From Hexactinellida sp. DTS-2022 (Eukaryota > Porifera > Hexactinellida), in NCBI GenBank assembly GCA_028753945.1, contig JAPNXP010000001.1, positions 11,956,501 to 12,020,500 of the forward strand: a DNA stretch of 64,000 bases, given 5' to 3'. Both the position numbers and the translations under genes were made by a program. The notes under the pieces are model-generated. The model searched no databases. It was not told the origin of the DNA and saw nothing but the letters and a program-made list of their open reading frames with translations. Shown here in pieces: positions 35,554 through 47,400 of the stretch. Positions within the stretch are counted from its first letter, which is position 1; each line of letters starts with the position of its first letter.

Positions 35554-36364
35554 CCATGGCCTACTATATAATACGGCTAGATAAGTCAAGTATTTGCCAT
35601 TTTATTTCCAGGCCAGTGTTTACTTTCTAATTGCTCGTAAAATAAATTACCTATCGTCATGGAATAAACTAAACTTAGGTTTTCAAATACGCTGGAAACA
35701 TCTAAAATACTTTTGTGAATGATTTCTCATCGTATTTAACCACAATGACGTAATCAAATATACATACCCATATATGGTAATGATGTTAAATAAATGTTAA
35801 TTTTTTAGATAATTTGAGAATCTAACTTTGCCGTTTTTATCCTAATGCATTTTTCTTGTAAAAAAACTAACTACAGTAACAAATTATGTCATTCCTTTCA
35901 CTCAAATTCATTTCAACGTCAATGTAAGTAATAATTATGCTATTGTTATCAAACCATATGTTTTGTATTTTTTTGAAATGTATAGTTAGATTTTAATCTA
36001 AGTCTTAAAAGTGCTGTTTGACGACGTACATGTTGCCCAGTCAGTTTAATGACCATTCTTGGGACTTATTTAGCTAATGTTCACAAAATCTCTACTTCAA
36101 TCTCTACTTCAAATCTCTACTTCATAATTAGTATTAATTACCATATATGGGTATGTATATTTGATTACGTCATTGTGGTTAAATCCGATGAGAAATCATT
36201 CTCAAAAGTATTTTAGATGTTTCCAGCGTATTTGAAAACCTAAGTTTAGTTTATTCCATGACGATAGTTAATTTATTTTACGAGCAATTAGAAAGTAAAC
36301 ACTGGCCTGGAAATAAAATGGCAAATACTTGACTTATCTAGCCGTATACTATAGTAGGCCATGG
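35554..36364. mobile_element. Element with 228-bp terminal inverted repeats, TSD TTCCA
   Basis: 35554-35781 and 36137-36364 are near-perfect reverse complements (both contain TTACGAGCAATT or its complement). TTCCA lies outside both ends (35549-35553 and 36365-36369). The centre is AT-rich and non-coding. It lies between LRR-EGF copies 2 and 3. Confidence 0.8.
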
Positions 36365-36527
36365 TTCCACCAAAGTATGATTAGTTCTGCTAAGTATGTA
36401 CCAGGACTCAATTCATACTTTATGTCTAGTGTAAACATGCATTTACTGTGCATAGCAACATGCTAATAGAGCAATTGCTATAGGCAAACTGTATTACTAT
36501 ACCGTAAGTTTACTTCCTATTATAATA

Positions 36528-36544
36528 CACCCATATCACTTATG
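36528..36544 (+). promoter_or_regulatory. Shared upstream box (copy 3)
   Basis: CACCCATATCACTTATG, 94 bp before the ATG. Copies 3 and 4 also share AGAGCAATTGCTATAGGCAA further upstream (36467 and 40839). Confidence 0.45.
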
Positions 36545-36637
36545 CATAAGTTTCCTACAATAACCAAATTTGAATACACGTTATTATTTACAATAAACTT
36601 CACCTTTCTATTTGTTCCTTGAATATTCTAACATTTC

Positions 36638-38169
36638 ATGTTTCTATCGATCCTATGGATTCCTATTTTCCTGCTACTCTGCAGTTATATCCCTGTGGTA
36701 CATGGAATTTGCGATGAGCCAGAATTATCTTGTACTATTGGTACTACGACCATTGCCTGTACAATCAATGCAGATAACGGAACCAGGACAAGCTACCTTA
36801 TAGCGAAGTGTTCTGGTGAAATAGTACAGAGTGGAGTAACTGATACTCGCTTTAGTGTGTATTTGACGGAGACTAATCAAACTGTCACATGGATATAGCT
36901 GGAGGTATAATTCAATTCTATTTGCATGCTTATGATACAATCTCGATTGAATTCAACAAGACTCAAATTGATATCCAATATCTGATTTTATTTGCACTCA
37001 GTTCGGCTGTTATCTATTGTCCTCATGATTTCTTTAACTATTTCCCAAGCGTTACATTTCTCAATATACATACTGTTGTATTCGATCGCTTTCCATACTT
37101 AAACTCGACAAGTTTAACACATATGAATCTCTACTACCTTACGCTACCTAATGTCGTAACCATTCTGCCATCAATGCTTATTATACCTAACTTGAATTCG
37201 TTAGTATTGCGTCAATCAGAAGGCGCACAATGGTATCATGCTATTCCCAGCAGTTTCGATAATATTCGTATTGATTTTTTAGATCTGGTAGGTATACAAC
37301 ACCTCTATAGTTACCAGTTTGCTAACTTGACAAGTTTGAGAACATTGTTTTTTTACAGTTTTTTCACTAATTTCACATTTGAAGAGAACGCACTATCCGG
37401 ATTAGATGGATTGACAGAATTATCTACTCTGCACTTGCAAACAAATTTAGATTTAGTTTCCGAAGAGACATTTCCTAGTCTATCAAAATTTGATTTAAGC
37501 TATTCTTCTATAACTAAACTCGATCAAATATTTTTTGAAAGACAAAAAGAATTATCCACAGTAATTGGTGATTCTGTTCCATTCCATTGTGATTGTCAGA
37601 TGGCATGGGTTAGTCATGTTGTTAACTATCTTGGTTGGACAGTTACAGGCACTTGTGAAACCCCTTCCAGTTTCAATGGGAACTCAATAAGTGACAGTTC
37701 CAATTACGTTAATTGTCCGCACCAATCCTATGACTGCTTCAATGATACTTTCATTTGTCCTTCGGAGATTAACTGTGTTAACACAGCTAACAGTGCCTAC
37801 TGTGACTGTGGAGAGGGATACATACTAAATGCAACCAACAACTTATGTGTGGATACTAACGAGTGTAGTTGTTCTGGTTCCAACTACTGCGAACAGAACT
37901 GTATAAATACAATAGGCTCCTATACATGTTCCTGTTTATCTGGATACACTCTTAACCCCCCTCATTTCTGTGACGATACAAACGAATGTTCTACTTCCAA
38001 CAATTGCGAACACAACTGTACAAACACTTTAGGTTCCTATACATGTTCCTGTATGTCTGGTTTCACGCTACAGTCAGATATGTCATCCTGTGTTTCAGGA
38101 GTTAGTCAGCTGACTGCTCCTATCCTCCTTGCACTCCTCTCTCTACTCTTGCAAGCCTCACTTCTTTGA
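36638..38169 (+). CDS. LRR-EGF surface protein, copy 3 (frameshifted)
   Basis: ATG 36638. Signal peptide and N-terminal domain as in copy 4. At 36886-36892 ACATGG replaces ACACTGG, a one-base loss that ends the first frame within about 87 codons. Everything after it is open to TGA/stop at 38167-38169: leucine-rich segments, LRR cap (FHCDCQMAWVSHVVNYLGW), EGF (CFNDTFICPSEINC), two calcium-binding EGFs (DTNECSCSGSNYCEQNC, DTNECSTSNNCEHNC) and the hydrophobic tail. Unlike in copies 1 and 2, the break is N-terminal, so a product would be only a short secreted peptide. The downstream 120 bp match those of copy 4. An intron cannot explain a single-base loss. Confidence 0.8.
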
Positions 38170-39040
38170 TTCTCCTTAGGACCAACTCTATTTATTCTTA
38201 TTTATTTTCTAAACTTATTTTATAGTTACTATTCTTTTCGAATTTATATTTTTTATTCGTTTCGATGATTTCATTGACCCCTCTCTTTCTATTATTATTG
38301 TGATTGTCTCTTTTTATTTGTTTCATTTATCTGTAACTACACTCACTGATATTCGATGATAAATCTCTATTTGCTATTTGTTACTTTTATATTCAAATAT
38401 TATTGGGATGCTATCTCATGTGATTTCTATGACCTTTATTTGTGGACCATCTATAAATTATGCAGAACCGAAGTCCAGTCTTCTATGGGATCATAAACTA
38501 TTTAAGTTACCTATTTAACTTTTAAATATCCCTTTTTTATATCTGAACATTATGTAACACAATGCGACATGCAATAAATGTATGATGCTAGTCATCAATC
38601 ACTTTGGTACTTCTAATTAAAATACTAAAAAGCAGCCTGTACTGTTTCTTGGTAAATCGGTTTCTCTTAGGCATGATTATTCCTTCATTGCTAAAGTATT
38701 ATATGTGCATAATCACCACGATGATGACAAGTGATTCGTACTATAACTGGACAAACATAGAAATTCCAAGTGGGTCAATGGTCACAAAGCCATGACCCAT
38801 GAACCATACCATAGGATGAATATGTGTTGTAACACATTACTATCCGTGATATGGCGTGTTCGCTCGTGACAGGGTCGTACAATACAAGTACCAGTATATA
38901 CAGTGGTGTTCGCGTAAAACTAAGTCACATTTGGCACGAAATTCGCTTGCTAATGGGCGAACTCTCTATTAGAGGAGCATAATTAGCAATAATTTATTAT
39001 AATATATATATATTTATCATTAATAGTTACTTCGGAACTA
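38170..39040. other. 3' flank of copy 3, intergenic
   Basis: The first 150 bp (TAGGACCAACTCTATTTATT onward) match the 3' flank of copy 4. No gene beyond. Confidence 0.5.
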
Positions 39041-39043
39041 TAG

Positions 39044-39150
39044 AAAATCTAAACTTACAGCTGTGCTGACTGCATATTTATTTGGAGGCACTCACTATAT
39101 TTGGTGGTTCATTGACTAATGCTGTCTACACAGCTATAATTTTAGATTTT
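39044..39150. mobile_element. Hairpin module, diverged copy
   Basis: GAAAATCTAAACTTACAGCTG ... GGAGGCACTCACTATATT ... CAGCTATAATTTTAGATTTT. Same architecture as 28583-28703, with more changes. Confidence 0.6.
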
Positions 39151-40257
39151 CCCTCCTAGGCTGGAATGAATATAAATGTTTCGACCCCTTTGGTCTCGTC
39201 AACTTCGCGATGGATCGCTTATCGCTACTACTCATTTAGAAATATTCCCTTAAGTATCTAAATTTTTATTTTTCAAATTTACCACTACACACAATAATTA
39301 TTAATCAATTTCCAGTTAACAAAGTCTTCAGTATATGCATTTATCTGTAATATCCTTTGCCCTCCATGTACATATAAATTTTCATCGATTTGTATAACAG
39401 CATAAGGACGAGTCAAGTGAAGTCATAATAGAATTTGGAATTTAATGTCAATCTTAAATGAAATAATAACTGACACCATTCTCAACTAGTTAGATACTTC
39501 CAGGGTCTGGAAATAACAAGACCAAGATTAAATCAAAATATATTACATGAAAAACCCCGTCCTTTTTAAAAAGAAATTCTGATATCAGGATGTTATTCAC
39601 CTTGCAGTTTATCAAGGGTATAGGGTGTACAATAGGTAACGACAACTGTGTGGAATAGCTTGACCTATCTGACTTATCTTATGATTCGGAATCTCACACG
39701 AGACAGATATGGAGTTACGAAATTCTCAGTGTGTGGTCTGTCTACAAAGAAGATGCCACTTGCCTATTTATGCCTTGTAGACACGCGAACAGTTGTCGAG
39801 GTTGCAGTGAACAACAGAGTTAGAGCTGTACTCAAATTGAGAGGAGGCGCCAATCGGCCAACACCTATTCATATAAAAACCAGGCTTAGCAAAGTCGACT
39901 TTTTGTTGTTAGTTAAATAAATGAATTTGCTAGTGTCTGTAAATTCTGCTAGAAAAGTTTTGCCCGATATGCAAGTTTAAAAATTGGAATTTGCTGATGT
40001 TATTTGAGTTTTGGAAAGAATAAATAGAAATAAATAAATAGTCATAACAACAACAACAAATATGTTATCTCTAAGCCTGTTTGTTTAGTGTAATAGCGAC
40101 AGGTCCTATATAGAAATAAATAAAATAAGAAACACCATGTGCAACATAATCGCTAAAATTTCACCCAACATCACAATCCCAAACCGGAGTGTATCTTATA
40201 TCAAATTCCTTCTTTTAATAATCAGCTATTTATTCTCAGTTTTATAAGTTTCAACAG
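39151..40257. other. Intergenic, no supported gene
   Basis: A 90-codon frame at 39648-39920 contains KLRGG but lacks the rest of a ubiquitin fold and has no family partners here. Otherwise nothing. Confidence 0.4.
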
Positions 40258-40265
40258 CCAATAAT

Positions 40266-40644
40266 TCGCGATTCGGGCTGAAACGAATATTCGAAATGTA
40301 ACGATGAACCTTTTTCTAAACGAACGAATATTCGAATATTCGTTCGTTTGGATGACTAAGTATTAAATCAATTTCTAGAGACAAAATACATTGGAAAATA
40401 GGTTTTTGATAATGTTAGAATGGTATAATAATAGTTACAAAGTGTATTATACACAAGTTATCTAATAATCAGCTAGTTTAAGTGGGAATTTATATTTACG
40501 ATATCTCTAAGCTATGCAAAAGTCTTGTTGTTGTCCAAAATTAGTTAACGAATATCCGTTTCAATCTAATATTCGTCCAAACGAATATTCGTTCAATCAT
40601 TTCGAACGAATATTCGAATATTCGGTATATTCGTTTCAGCCCTA
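40266..40644. mobile_element. hAT-like element with GGGCTGAAACGAATATTCG ends
   Basis: CCAATAAT lies at 40258-40265 and 40645-40652. The inner repeats GGGCTGAAACGAATATTCGA and its complement lie at both ends. The interior has palindromic GAATATTCGAATATTC blocks. A fragment of the same family is at 47890-47985. Confidence 0.7.
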
Positions 40645-40884
40645 CCAATAATGCTGTTCGTATAGCGTCTTGTTGCAATCCTTCTGTGAAATTGGTTGTC
40701 TTGACGACTGCTATTTTCTCGACATGTTTACAAGAAATGAAAAGAATTTAAAGTTTGGCGAATTCTACAGAAAATTCTATTTATACTTTCTGTCAAGTGT
40801 TATTACTTATTAGAGCATATTTACTATGCATGGTAACAATAGAGCAATTGCTATAGGCAAACTATACTTCCGGGCTATTACAAC

Positions 40885-40902
40885 ACACCCATATCACTAA
40901 TG
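40885..40902 (+). promoter_or_regulatory. Shared upstream box (copy 4)
   Basis: CACCCATATCACTAATG, 86 bp before ATG 40988. Confidence 0.5.
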
Positions 40903-40987
40903 TACAAGTTTACTACAATATGCAAATTTAAATAACTATTTACATAAACTTCAACTTTCACTTTGTTCCTTGAATATTCAACATTTC

Positions 40988-42646
40988 ATGTTTCTATCGT
41001 TCCTATCGATCCTATCGATTCCTATTTTCCTGCTACTCTGCAGTTATACCCCTGTGGTACACGGAATTTGCGATGAGCCAGAATTCACTTGTGCTATTGG
41101 TACTTCTTACAGTTCCTGTACAATCAGGGCAGATAACGGAACCAGGACAAGCTACCTTATAGAGAAGTGTTCTGGTGAATCAGCAGAGACTGGAAGAACT
41201 TATATTAGCTTTAATGTGTATTTGACGGAGAATAATGAAACTATAACACTGGATATAGCTGGAGGTATAACCTATTTCTATTTCCATGTTCTTGATACAA
41301 TCTCGATTGAATTCAACAAGACTCAAATTAACATCCAAAATCTATATTTATATGGATCCCATCCTGATGTTATATATTGTCCTTATGATTTCATAAACTA
41401 TTTCCCAAGCCTTACATACCTCTCTATATGGAATGTTGCATTCGATCGCTTTCCATATTTAAACTCGACAAGTTTAACACGACTGTATCTCATCTACCTT
41501 ACGCTACCTAATGTCGTAACCATTCTGCCGTCAATGCTTATTCTACCTAACTTGTATTTCTTAAGATTGGAACAATCAGAAGACGCACAGTGGTATCATG
41601 CTATTCCCAGCAGTTTCGATAATACTCCTATTGATTTTTTAGTTCTGTATGGAATACAACACCTCTATAGTTACCAGTTTGCTAACTTGACAAGTTTGCA
41701 CGAATTGTATTTGACCAGATTTTTCACTAATTTCACATTTGAAGAGAACGCACTATCTGGATTGGATGGATTGACAGAATTATCTACTCAGTACTACTTG
41801 CCAACAAACTTAGATTTCGTTTCCAAAGAGACTTTTCCTAGTCTAACATATTTCTATTTAAGCTCTTCTACTGTAACGACACTCGATCAAAGATTTTTTG
41901 AGAGACAAAAATCATTATACATAATACATGCTTATTCTACTCTCCATTGTAACTGTGAGATGGCATGGGTTAGTTATGTTGTTAATAATCTAAGTTGGAC
42001 AGTTTATGGCACGTGTGCAACCCCTTCTAACTTGAATGGAAACTTAATAAGTGAAAGTTCCAATTACATTAACTGTCCGAATAATCAATCCTACCATTGC
42101 TTTAATGATACTTTCATTTGTCCCCAGAACAGCAACTGTGTTAACACAGCAGACAGTGCTTACTGTGACTGTGGAGAGGGTTACACACTAAATGCAACCA
42201 ACAACTTATGTGTGGATACAAACGAGTGTATTGGTAACAGCGATTGCGAACACAACTGTACAAACATCATAGGTTCCTATACATGTTCCTGTATATCTGG
42301 ATACACTCTTAACCCCCCTCACTCCTGTGAAGATACAAACGAATGTTCTACTTCCAACAACAACTGTGAACACAACTGTACAAACACTTTAGGTTCCTAT
42401 ACATGTTCCTGTTTATCTGGATTTATTCTTAACCCCCCTCACTCTTGTGAAGATACTAACGAATGTTCTTCTTCAAAAAACTGCGAACACAACTGTACAA
42501 ACACTTTAGGTTCCTATACATGTTCCTGTATGTCTGGTTTCACGCTACAGTCAGATATGTCATCCTGTGTTTCAGGAGTTAGTCAGCTGACTGCTCCTAT
42601 CCTCCTTGCACTCCTCTCTCTACTCTTGCAAGCCTCACTTCTTTAA
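40988..42646 (+). CDS. LRR-EGF surface protein, copy 4 (intact)
   Basis: Intact single-exon frame, 552 residues from ATG 40988 (the frame is open back to a TTG at 40970, but the ATG matches the other copies). Signal peptide about 1-26 ([19 protein letters not shown], ending near VVHG/ICDE). N-terminal domain with few cysteines to about 130. Leucine-rich segments about 130-315 (FPSLTYLSIWNVAFDRFP, LPNLYFLRLEQS, LTSLHELYLTRFF). LRR C-terminal cap about 318-356 (LHCNCEMAWVSYVVNNLSW). EGF about 371-407. Calcium-binding EGFs start near 410, 449 and 489, each with DTNEC and C-x-N-x4-Y-x-C. The tail SGVSQLTAPILLALLSLLLQ plus ASLL has no cytoplasmic part, which suggests a GPI anchor. Many N-x-S/T sites. 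A role in cell-surface recognition or adhesion is inferred from architecture only. It is the only undamaged member in the window. Confidence 0.9.
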   Translation: MFLSFLSILSIPIFLLLCSYTPVVHGICDEPEFTCAIGTSYSSCTIRADNGTRTSYLIEKCSGESAETGRTYISFNVYLTENNETITLDIAGGITYFYFHVLDTISIEFNKTQINIQNLYLYGSHPDVIYCPYDFINYFPSLTYLSIWNVAFDRFPYLNSTSLTRLYLIYLTLPNVVTILPSMLILPNLYFLRLEQSEDAQWYHAIPSSFDNTPIDFLVLYGIQHLYSYQFANLTSLHELYLTRFFTNFTFEENALSGLDGLTELSTQYYLPTNLDFVSKETFPSLTYFYLSSSTVTTLDQRFFERQKSLYIIHAYSTLHCNCEMAWVSYVVNNLSWTVYGTCATPSNLNGNLISESSNYINCPNNQSYHCFNDTFICPQNSNCVNTADSAYCDCGEGYTLNATNNLCVDTNECIGNSDCEHNCTNIIGSYTCSCISGYTLNPPHSCEDTNECSTSNNNCEHNCTNTLGSYTCSCLSGFILNPPHSCEDTNECSSSKNCEHNCTNTLGSYTCSCMSGFTLQSDMSSCVSGVSQLTAPILLALLSLLLQASLL

Positions 42647-42893
42647 TCTCGTTAGGACCAACTCTATTTATTCTTATTTATTTCCTAAACTTATTTTATA
42701 GTTACTATTCTTTTCGAATTTCTAACTTTTATAAGTTTTATTCATTTCAATGATTTCATTGACCCCTCACTTTCATAATTATTATCTCTTTTTATTTGTT
42801 TCATTTATGTGTTTCTCTATCTAAACTCACTAATCTATATTATTAAATCTCGATTGTTGTGTGTTTGTGTGTGTGTTTGTTTGTTTGTCCGGA

Positions 42894-43312
42894 CAAGGGT
42901 GGGGTTGGTTAACCGATCTGAGGCTACGGTTATAATTCGATTTCTCGCCACGGTTAACCGGTTAACCGCCCATCCTACTCAATACAATAAATCCATTATA
43001 AAAATTTGATTATACTACAGAATAAGACTCAGCTGTATAAAGTATAACCGCATAAGTATATTAACTGATACATTTCGTGCTTTAGATAAATTTAAATCAA
43101 TGTTGTCTAAGAAAATTTATTAAGTGGTGGTGAGAAATGGGTTTAGGACTACATATTCTGATAAAATTCAAAATTTTTAATACTTTATACATTAATTTGT
43201 AAATAACTCTACTGATATTCAACAGACCGGCTAACTGGTTGATAAAATCTCTAACCGTTAACCAATGTCAGCAACGGTTAACCGGTTAGCCGGTTAACCG
43301 AATCCAGCCTTG
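42894..43312. mobile_element. GGTTAACC-rich element inserted in family-B repeat
   Basis: Runs from CAAGGGTGGGGTTGG to AATCCAGCCTTG. GTCCGGA lies on both sides (42887-42893 and 43313-43319). Interior of GGTTAACCGG palindromes near both ends. It separates TGTTTGTTTGTCCGGA from ATTGTATTAAAG, which are contiguous at 18880. Confidence 0.7.
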
Positions 43313-44090
43313 GTCCGGATTGTATTAAAGTGATGGGGGAATAGAAACCGCATTTATATATGAGATATAAACTAACTTTCAAATGTTATAATTGGTAAAC
43401 AAAAGTTATAAGGGGTAAACAAGTATGCTGAACACGAATTTCGCGTTTATAAATTTCTCATATTAATATTTGTTGTTGTTGTTTACACAAAATAGGTAAA
43501 CAAATTAATGAAATTCAAAATCAACCTAGAAGTTAGCTTCCAACGGGTATTATAGGTAAACAAGTATGCCGAACACGAATTTCGCGTTTATAAATTTCTC
43601 ATATTAATATTTGTTGTTGTTGTTTATACAAAATAGGTAAACAAATTAATTTAAATTCAAAATCAACCTAGAAGTTAACTTTCACGGGTATTATAGGTAA
43701 ACAAGTATGCTGAACACGATTTTCGCGTTTAAAAATTTATAATATTAATATTTGTTGTTGTTGTTTACACAAAATAGGTAAACAAATTAATGAAAATTCA
43801 AAATCAACCTAGAAGTTAGCTTCCAACGGGTATTATAGGTAAACAAGTATGCCGAACACGATTTTCGCGTTTATAAATTTCTCATATTAATATTTGTTGT
43901 TGTTGTTTACACAAATAGGTAAACAAATTAATGAAAATTCAAAATCAACCTAGAAGTTAGCTTCCAACGGGTATTATAAGTAAACAAGTGTGCTGAACAC
44001 GAATTTCGCATTTATAAAATTCTAATATGAGTATTTGTTGTTGTTGTTGTTTACACAAATAGGTAAACAAATTAATGAAAATTAGAAAGA
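43313..44090. repeat. Family-B tandem repeat, locus 2 (about five units)
   Basis: Units of about 145-150 bp with AACAAGTATGC(T/C)GAACACG, TTGTTGTTGTTTACACAAA and TTCCAACGGGTATTATA. Adjacent units are very similar, indicating recent tandem amplification. It leads into the stem-loop cluster at 44128-44200. Confidence 0.85.
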
Positions 44091-44127
44091 TATCTAGCAT
44101 TTCCATGGTAGAAAATGTGAGGAGTAA

Positions 44128-44200
44128 GGCCGCTCAGCGGCCGTTAACTTGAGGTGCGTAGCACCGATCTGTCGCAAAGCGACCGAGACCGAAGGGCTCG
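44128..44200. repeat. Four consecutive GC-rich stem-loops
   Basis: GGCCGCTCAGCGGCC (44128-44142), GGTGCGTAGCACC (44153-44165), GTCGCAAAGCGAC (44171-44183) and CGAGACCGAAGGGCTCG (44184-44200) are four near-contiguous hairpins with 3-9-nt loops. A partly decayed copy, also next to family-B repeats, is at 52237-52312. This is probably the structured end of a mobile element. Confidence 0.75.
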
Positions 44201-44221
44201 TATTTGATATAAGGCCAGAAC

Positions 44222-44420
44222 ACAATTTTCGATATAACTGACGAACAAAGACAAAATTGAGAATTCAGGCTTCGAGGTAATCCTCTCCAGGAAATTCTAT
44301 ATCCCCAGTCTAAATTTCAAATCTTTGTCACCAATGGTCTAGTCAGGCCATCGCGTACGGCCGGCCGGAAATCCATCAGAACTATTTCAATACAGTGCAC
44401 TAATTGTATAAAACTATAGT
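44222..44420. repeat. Inverted-repeat arm, right
   Basis: Reverse complement of 31745-31945, including GGCCGGCCGG and CTAGTCAGGCCATCGCG. See the left arm. Confidence 0.75.
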
Positions 44421-44460
44421 AGTACGCTACTATAACGTTTTTACTAGAAGAAGTACACTA

Positions 44461-47400
44461 AAAATCCAAAATTGCAGCTGTGCCGACACATGTTCCTTTG
44501 GAGGCACTATATTTTGGTGGTTGGTTAACTAGTAGTGGCTCCAAAGGAAAATGCTGTCGGCACAGCTACAATTTGGGATTTTTACTGTGCCGACTATACT
44601 ATAGTATAGTGGCCCAGTATTGGTCTTAGTGCTTTGGTTATTAATATTATTATTACTGTGCCGACTATACTATAGTATAGTGGCCCAGTATTAGAATCAC
44701 TGCCTTTATTTATATTATTATTTCTCCGTAGCAGGTGCCCTGGCCACACCTGTATACATAGAGGGCTGAAACTTGGCATGTAGATTCGGAGTCGACGTCT
44801 AATTTGCACCTGGGGTTACGATTTTGTATTAACAAATTTTTGACACATCTTTAACACCTTTCAAAATTTGTCTGGTCCATAACTCAAAAAATGTTTTACT
44901 AAACCCCAAAATTTTATTTCACATTTGGATTCGCCATAAAATTCTGCGTCTGATGGGAGAAGAAATTTTTCAATAAAGGGGTCAATTTCTGCCATAAATG
45001 GGGGTTGAAATTTCAATGTTTACTGACACTTCAATTTCAGTAAAGTGTTAAATCTAATTCTATTGTTTCAACTTGTAATAATTATATTGATTTAACTTGT
45101 TAAATCCTACTCTAGTGATTCAACTTGCTATAATTATATTGATTTAACTTGTGAATTCAAGCTGGCTTCTATTTTGCAATTGAAAATTAAGATTATATAT
45201 TTCATAACAACGACATATTATGTGATTATATTTACTTCTGCGAGAATATAATTGCACTGTTAATATACTGACGTAATTAATTATAAATAATTCAGTTTGT
45301 ATTTAACTTATATAGAAGCTTCCAATTTGTATATTAGAGGTTATCGAGTGTGCGGAATTGAAATTTGATAGATAAATTAATTAATTAATTATTTATGACA
45401 AAATAATTGAACTTAATAATTGTATGTTGACATTGAAATTGGTGTCATATTATAAATAATATTAATAATTATTTATACTAATTAATTAAATATCATAAAT
45501 CTCAGAGATCATAGAAGATAGAAACAAACTTTCAATATATCAATTGGTCCTTATGACACGTGCCACCTATACAAGTGGGTCTTGACATCTTGAGGTGATG
45601 ATGACATCGTTAAAAAAATGTATTTTTACAATTTTGTTAATTCGACATTTAAAATGGGTTAGTTAATGTTGGTTGATGACCCAACACCCACTTAAAAAAT
45701 GTTGAGTCATTACAGATTATATTCTACTGAAACTTGAATATCTCTTTAATGAAGTGAGCTGAATGGAAACTTCCACCACTCTAAAGGGTCGTTGCCTTCT
45801 GAAACACCTTTCTGAAATAATTTAACACCTTCATAGTGATGATGACATGGCGAAAAAAAAAATCCAAAATTGCAGCCTGTGCCGACAGCATGTTCCTTTG
45901 GAGGCACTATCAATAAACCAACAACAAAATATAGTGCCACCAAAGGATCATGCGTCGGCACAGGCTGCAATTTTGGATTTTTTTTTATTATTTTTTCTCC
46001 GTAGACGGTGCCCTGGCAAGAGCTTAAATGTTGATGGGCTGAAACTTGGCATGTAGGTGCGATGGGACCGTCTAATTTGCACCTGGGGTTTCGATTTTTG
46101 ATTAACAAATTTTTGACACATCTTTAACACCTTTCAAAATTTGTCTGGTCCATAACTCAAAATATGTTTTAATAAACCCCAAAATTTTATTTCATATTTA
46201 GATTCATCTTAAAATTCTGCGTCTGATGGGAGAAGAAAATTTGTTAAAATTGGTTAATTTCTGCCATAAATGGGGGTTGAAATTCCTTTGTTTACTCAAC
46301 ACTTCAATTTCAATAAAACTGTGAAATCTAATTCCATTGTTTCAACTTGTAATAATTATATTGATTTAACTTGTTAAATCTTTCACTATTGTTTCAACTT
46401 GAGATAATTAAATTGATTCAACTTATAAATTCCAGCTGGCTTCTATTTAATTATAGTATTACTATACAATGGATTAAATAAAATAATATAATATAAGGAA
46501 TTTGTTGACTCAACTCAACCAACCATGGATAACATTGCTAAAATAAATAACTAATAATATAATTTATTATCAATACATAATGAATGAATGGCATTAAACT
46601 CAAGATGGTTTATGATAGAAACAAACTTCAAATTTATCTCCCGTCCTTGTGGCTCGGATCAATTAACAAATGGATCATGACACCTTGAGGCGTTGATGAC
46701 TTGGCGAAAGAAAATCCAAAATTGCAGATGTGCTGACAGCATGTTCTTTTGGAGGCACTATCAATGACCCACCAACAAAATATAGTGCCACCAAAGGAAC
46801 ATGCGTCGGCACAGCTGCAATTTTGGATTTTATTGTTATTGGTCCGTAGCCTCTCTACTGACCAGAGTTTTATTAACTAAGAGCCAAAATTTTCAGAATA
46901 TGTGTCTCATGGGTCACAGATGTGCACCTGGGGTCACGATTTATTAATTTCGACTTGGGAAAATTTTTAACGGGACTTTTAGCTTTTTTTGTCCCATAAG
47001 AAAATAAATGCAATAACAAGAAAAAATTTAGAATCATTAGTATCAGAAAAGTATTTTGCAACTGATAGCTCTTCACGATTTTTTTAATCTGTCCTCATTT
47101 TCCCAATAATTAGGCTCAAAGTTGCCACAATTCACCCTTAACTTTCTAAAATCATAAATTCATTAATATTCAATTATGCAATTATTTCGTGGTTTCAATG
47201 AATAACTATATTTATGAATAATTCAATTAGATTCAGTGTTATTTCGATTCAAGTTATTGTTGATATCATAATTACAATAAAGAATTCTAGAATATATGAA
47301 TAGTTAATTTACATTCAATAGCTATTACTATACAAATCAATTTCTGATATCATAGTTACAATAAAGTATTCTAGTGTATATGAATAATTCAATTTGATTC

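Noticed and set aside
39648..39920. 90-codon frame containing KLRGG, as at the end of ubiquitin
   Set aside because: Only the LRGG-like end fits; the preceding residues do not follow the ubiquitin fold and there is no repeat unit or ribosomal tail.
43313..44090. Regular ~150-bp repeats that might suggest a CRISPR array
   Set aside because: Whole units are conserved with no variable spacers, and the window is eukaryotic. It is a tandem repeat.
45746..46108. Minus frame of 120 codons over a hairpin module
   Set aside because: It reads through both arms of a non-coding inverted repeat; the predicted protein is an artefact of that repeat.
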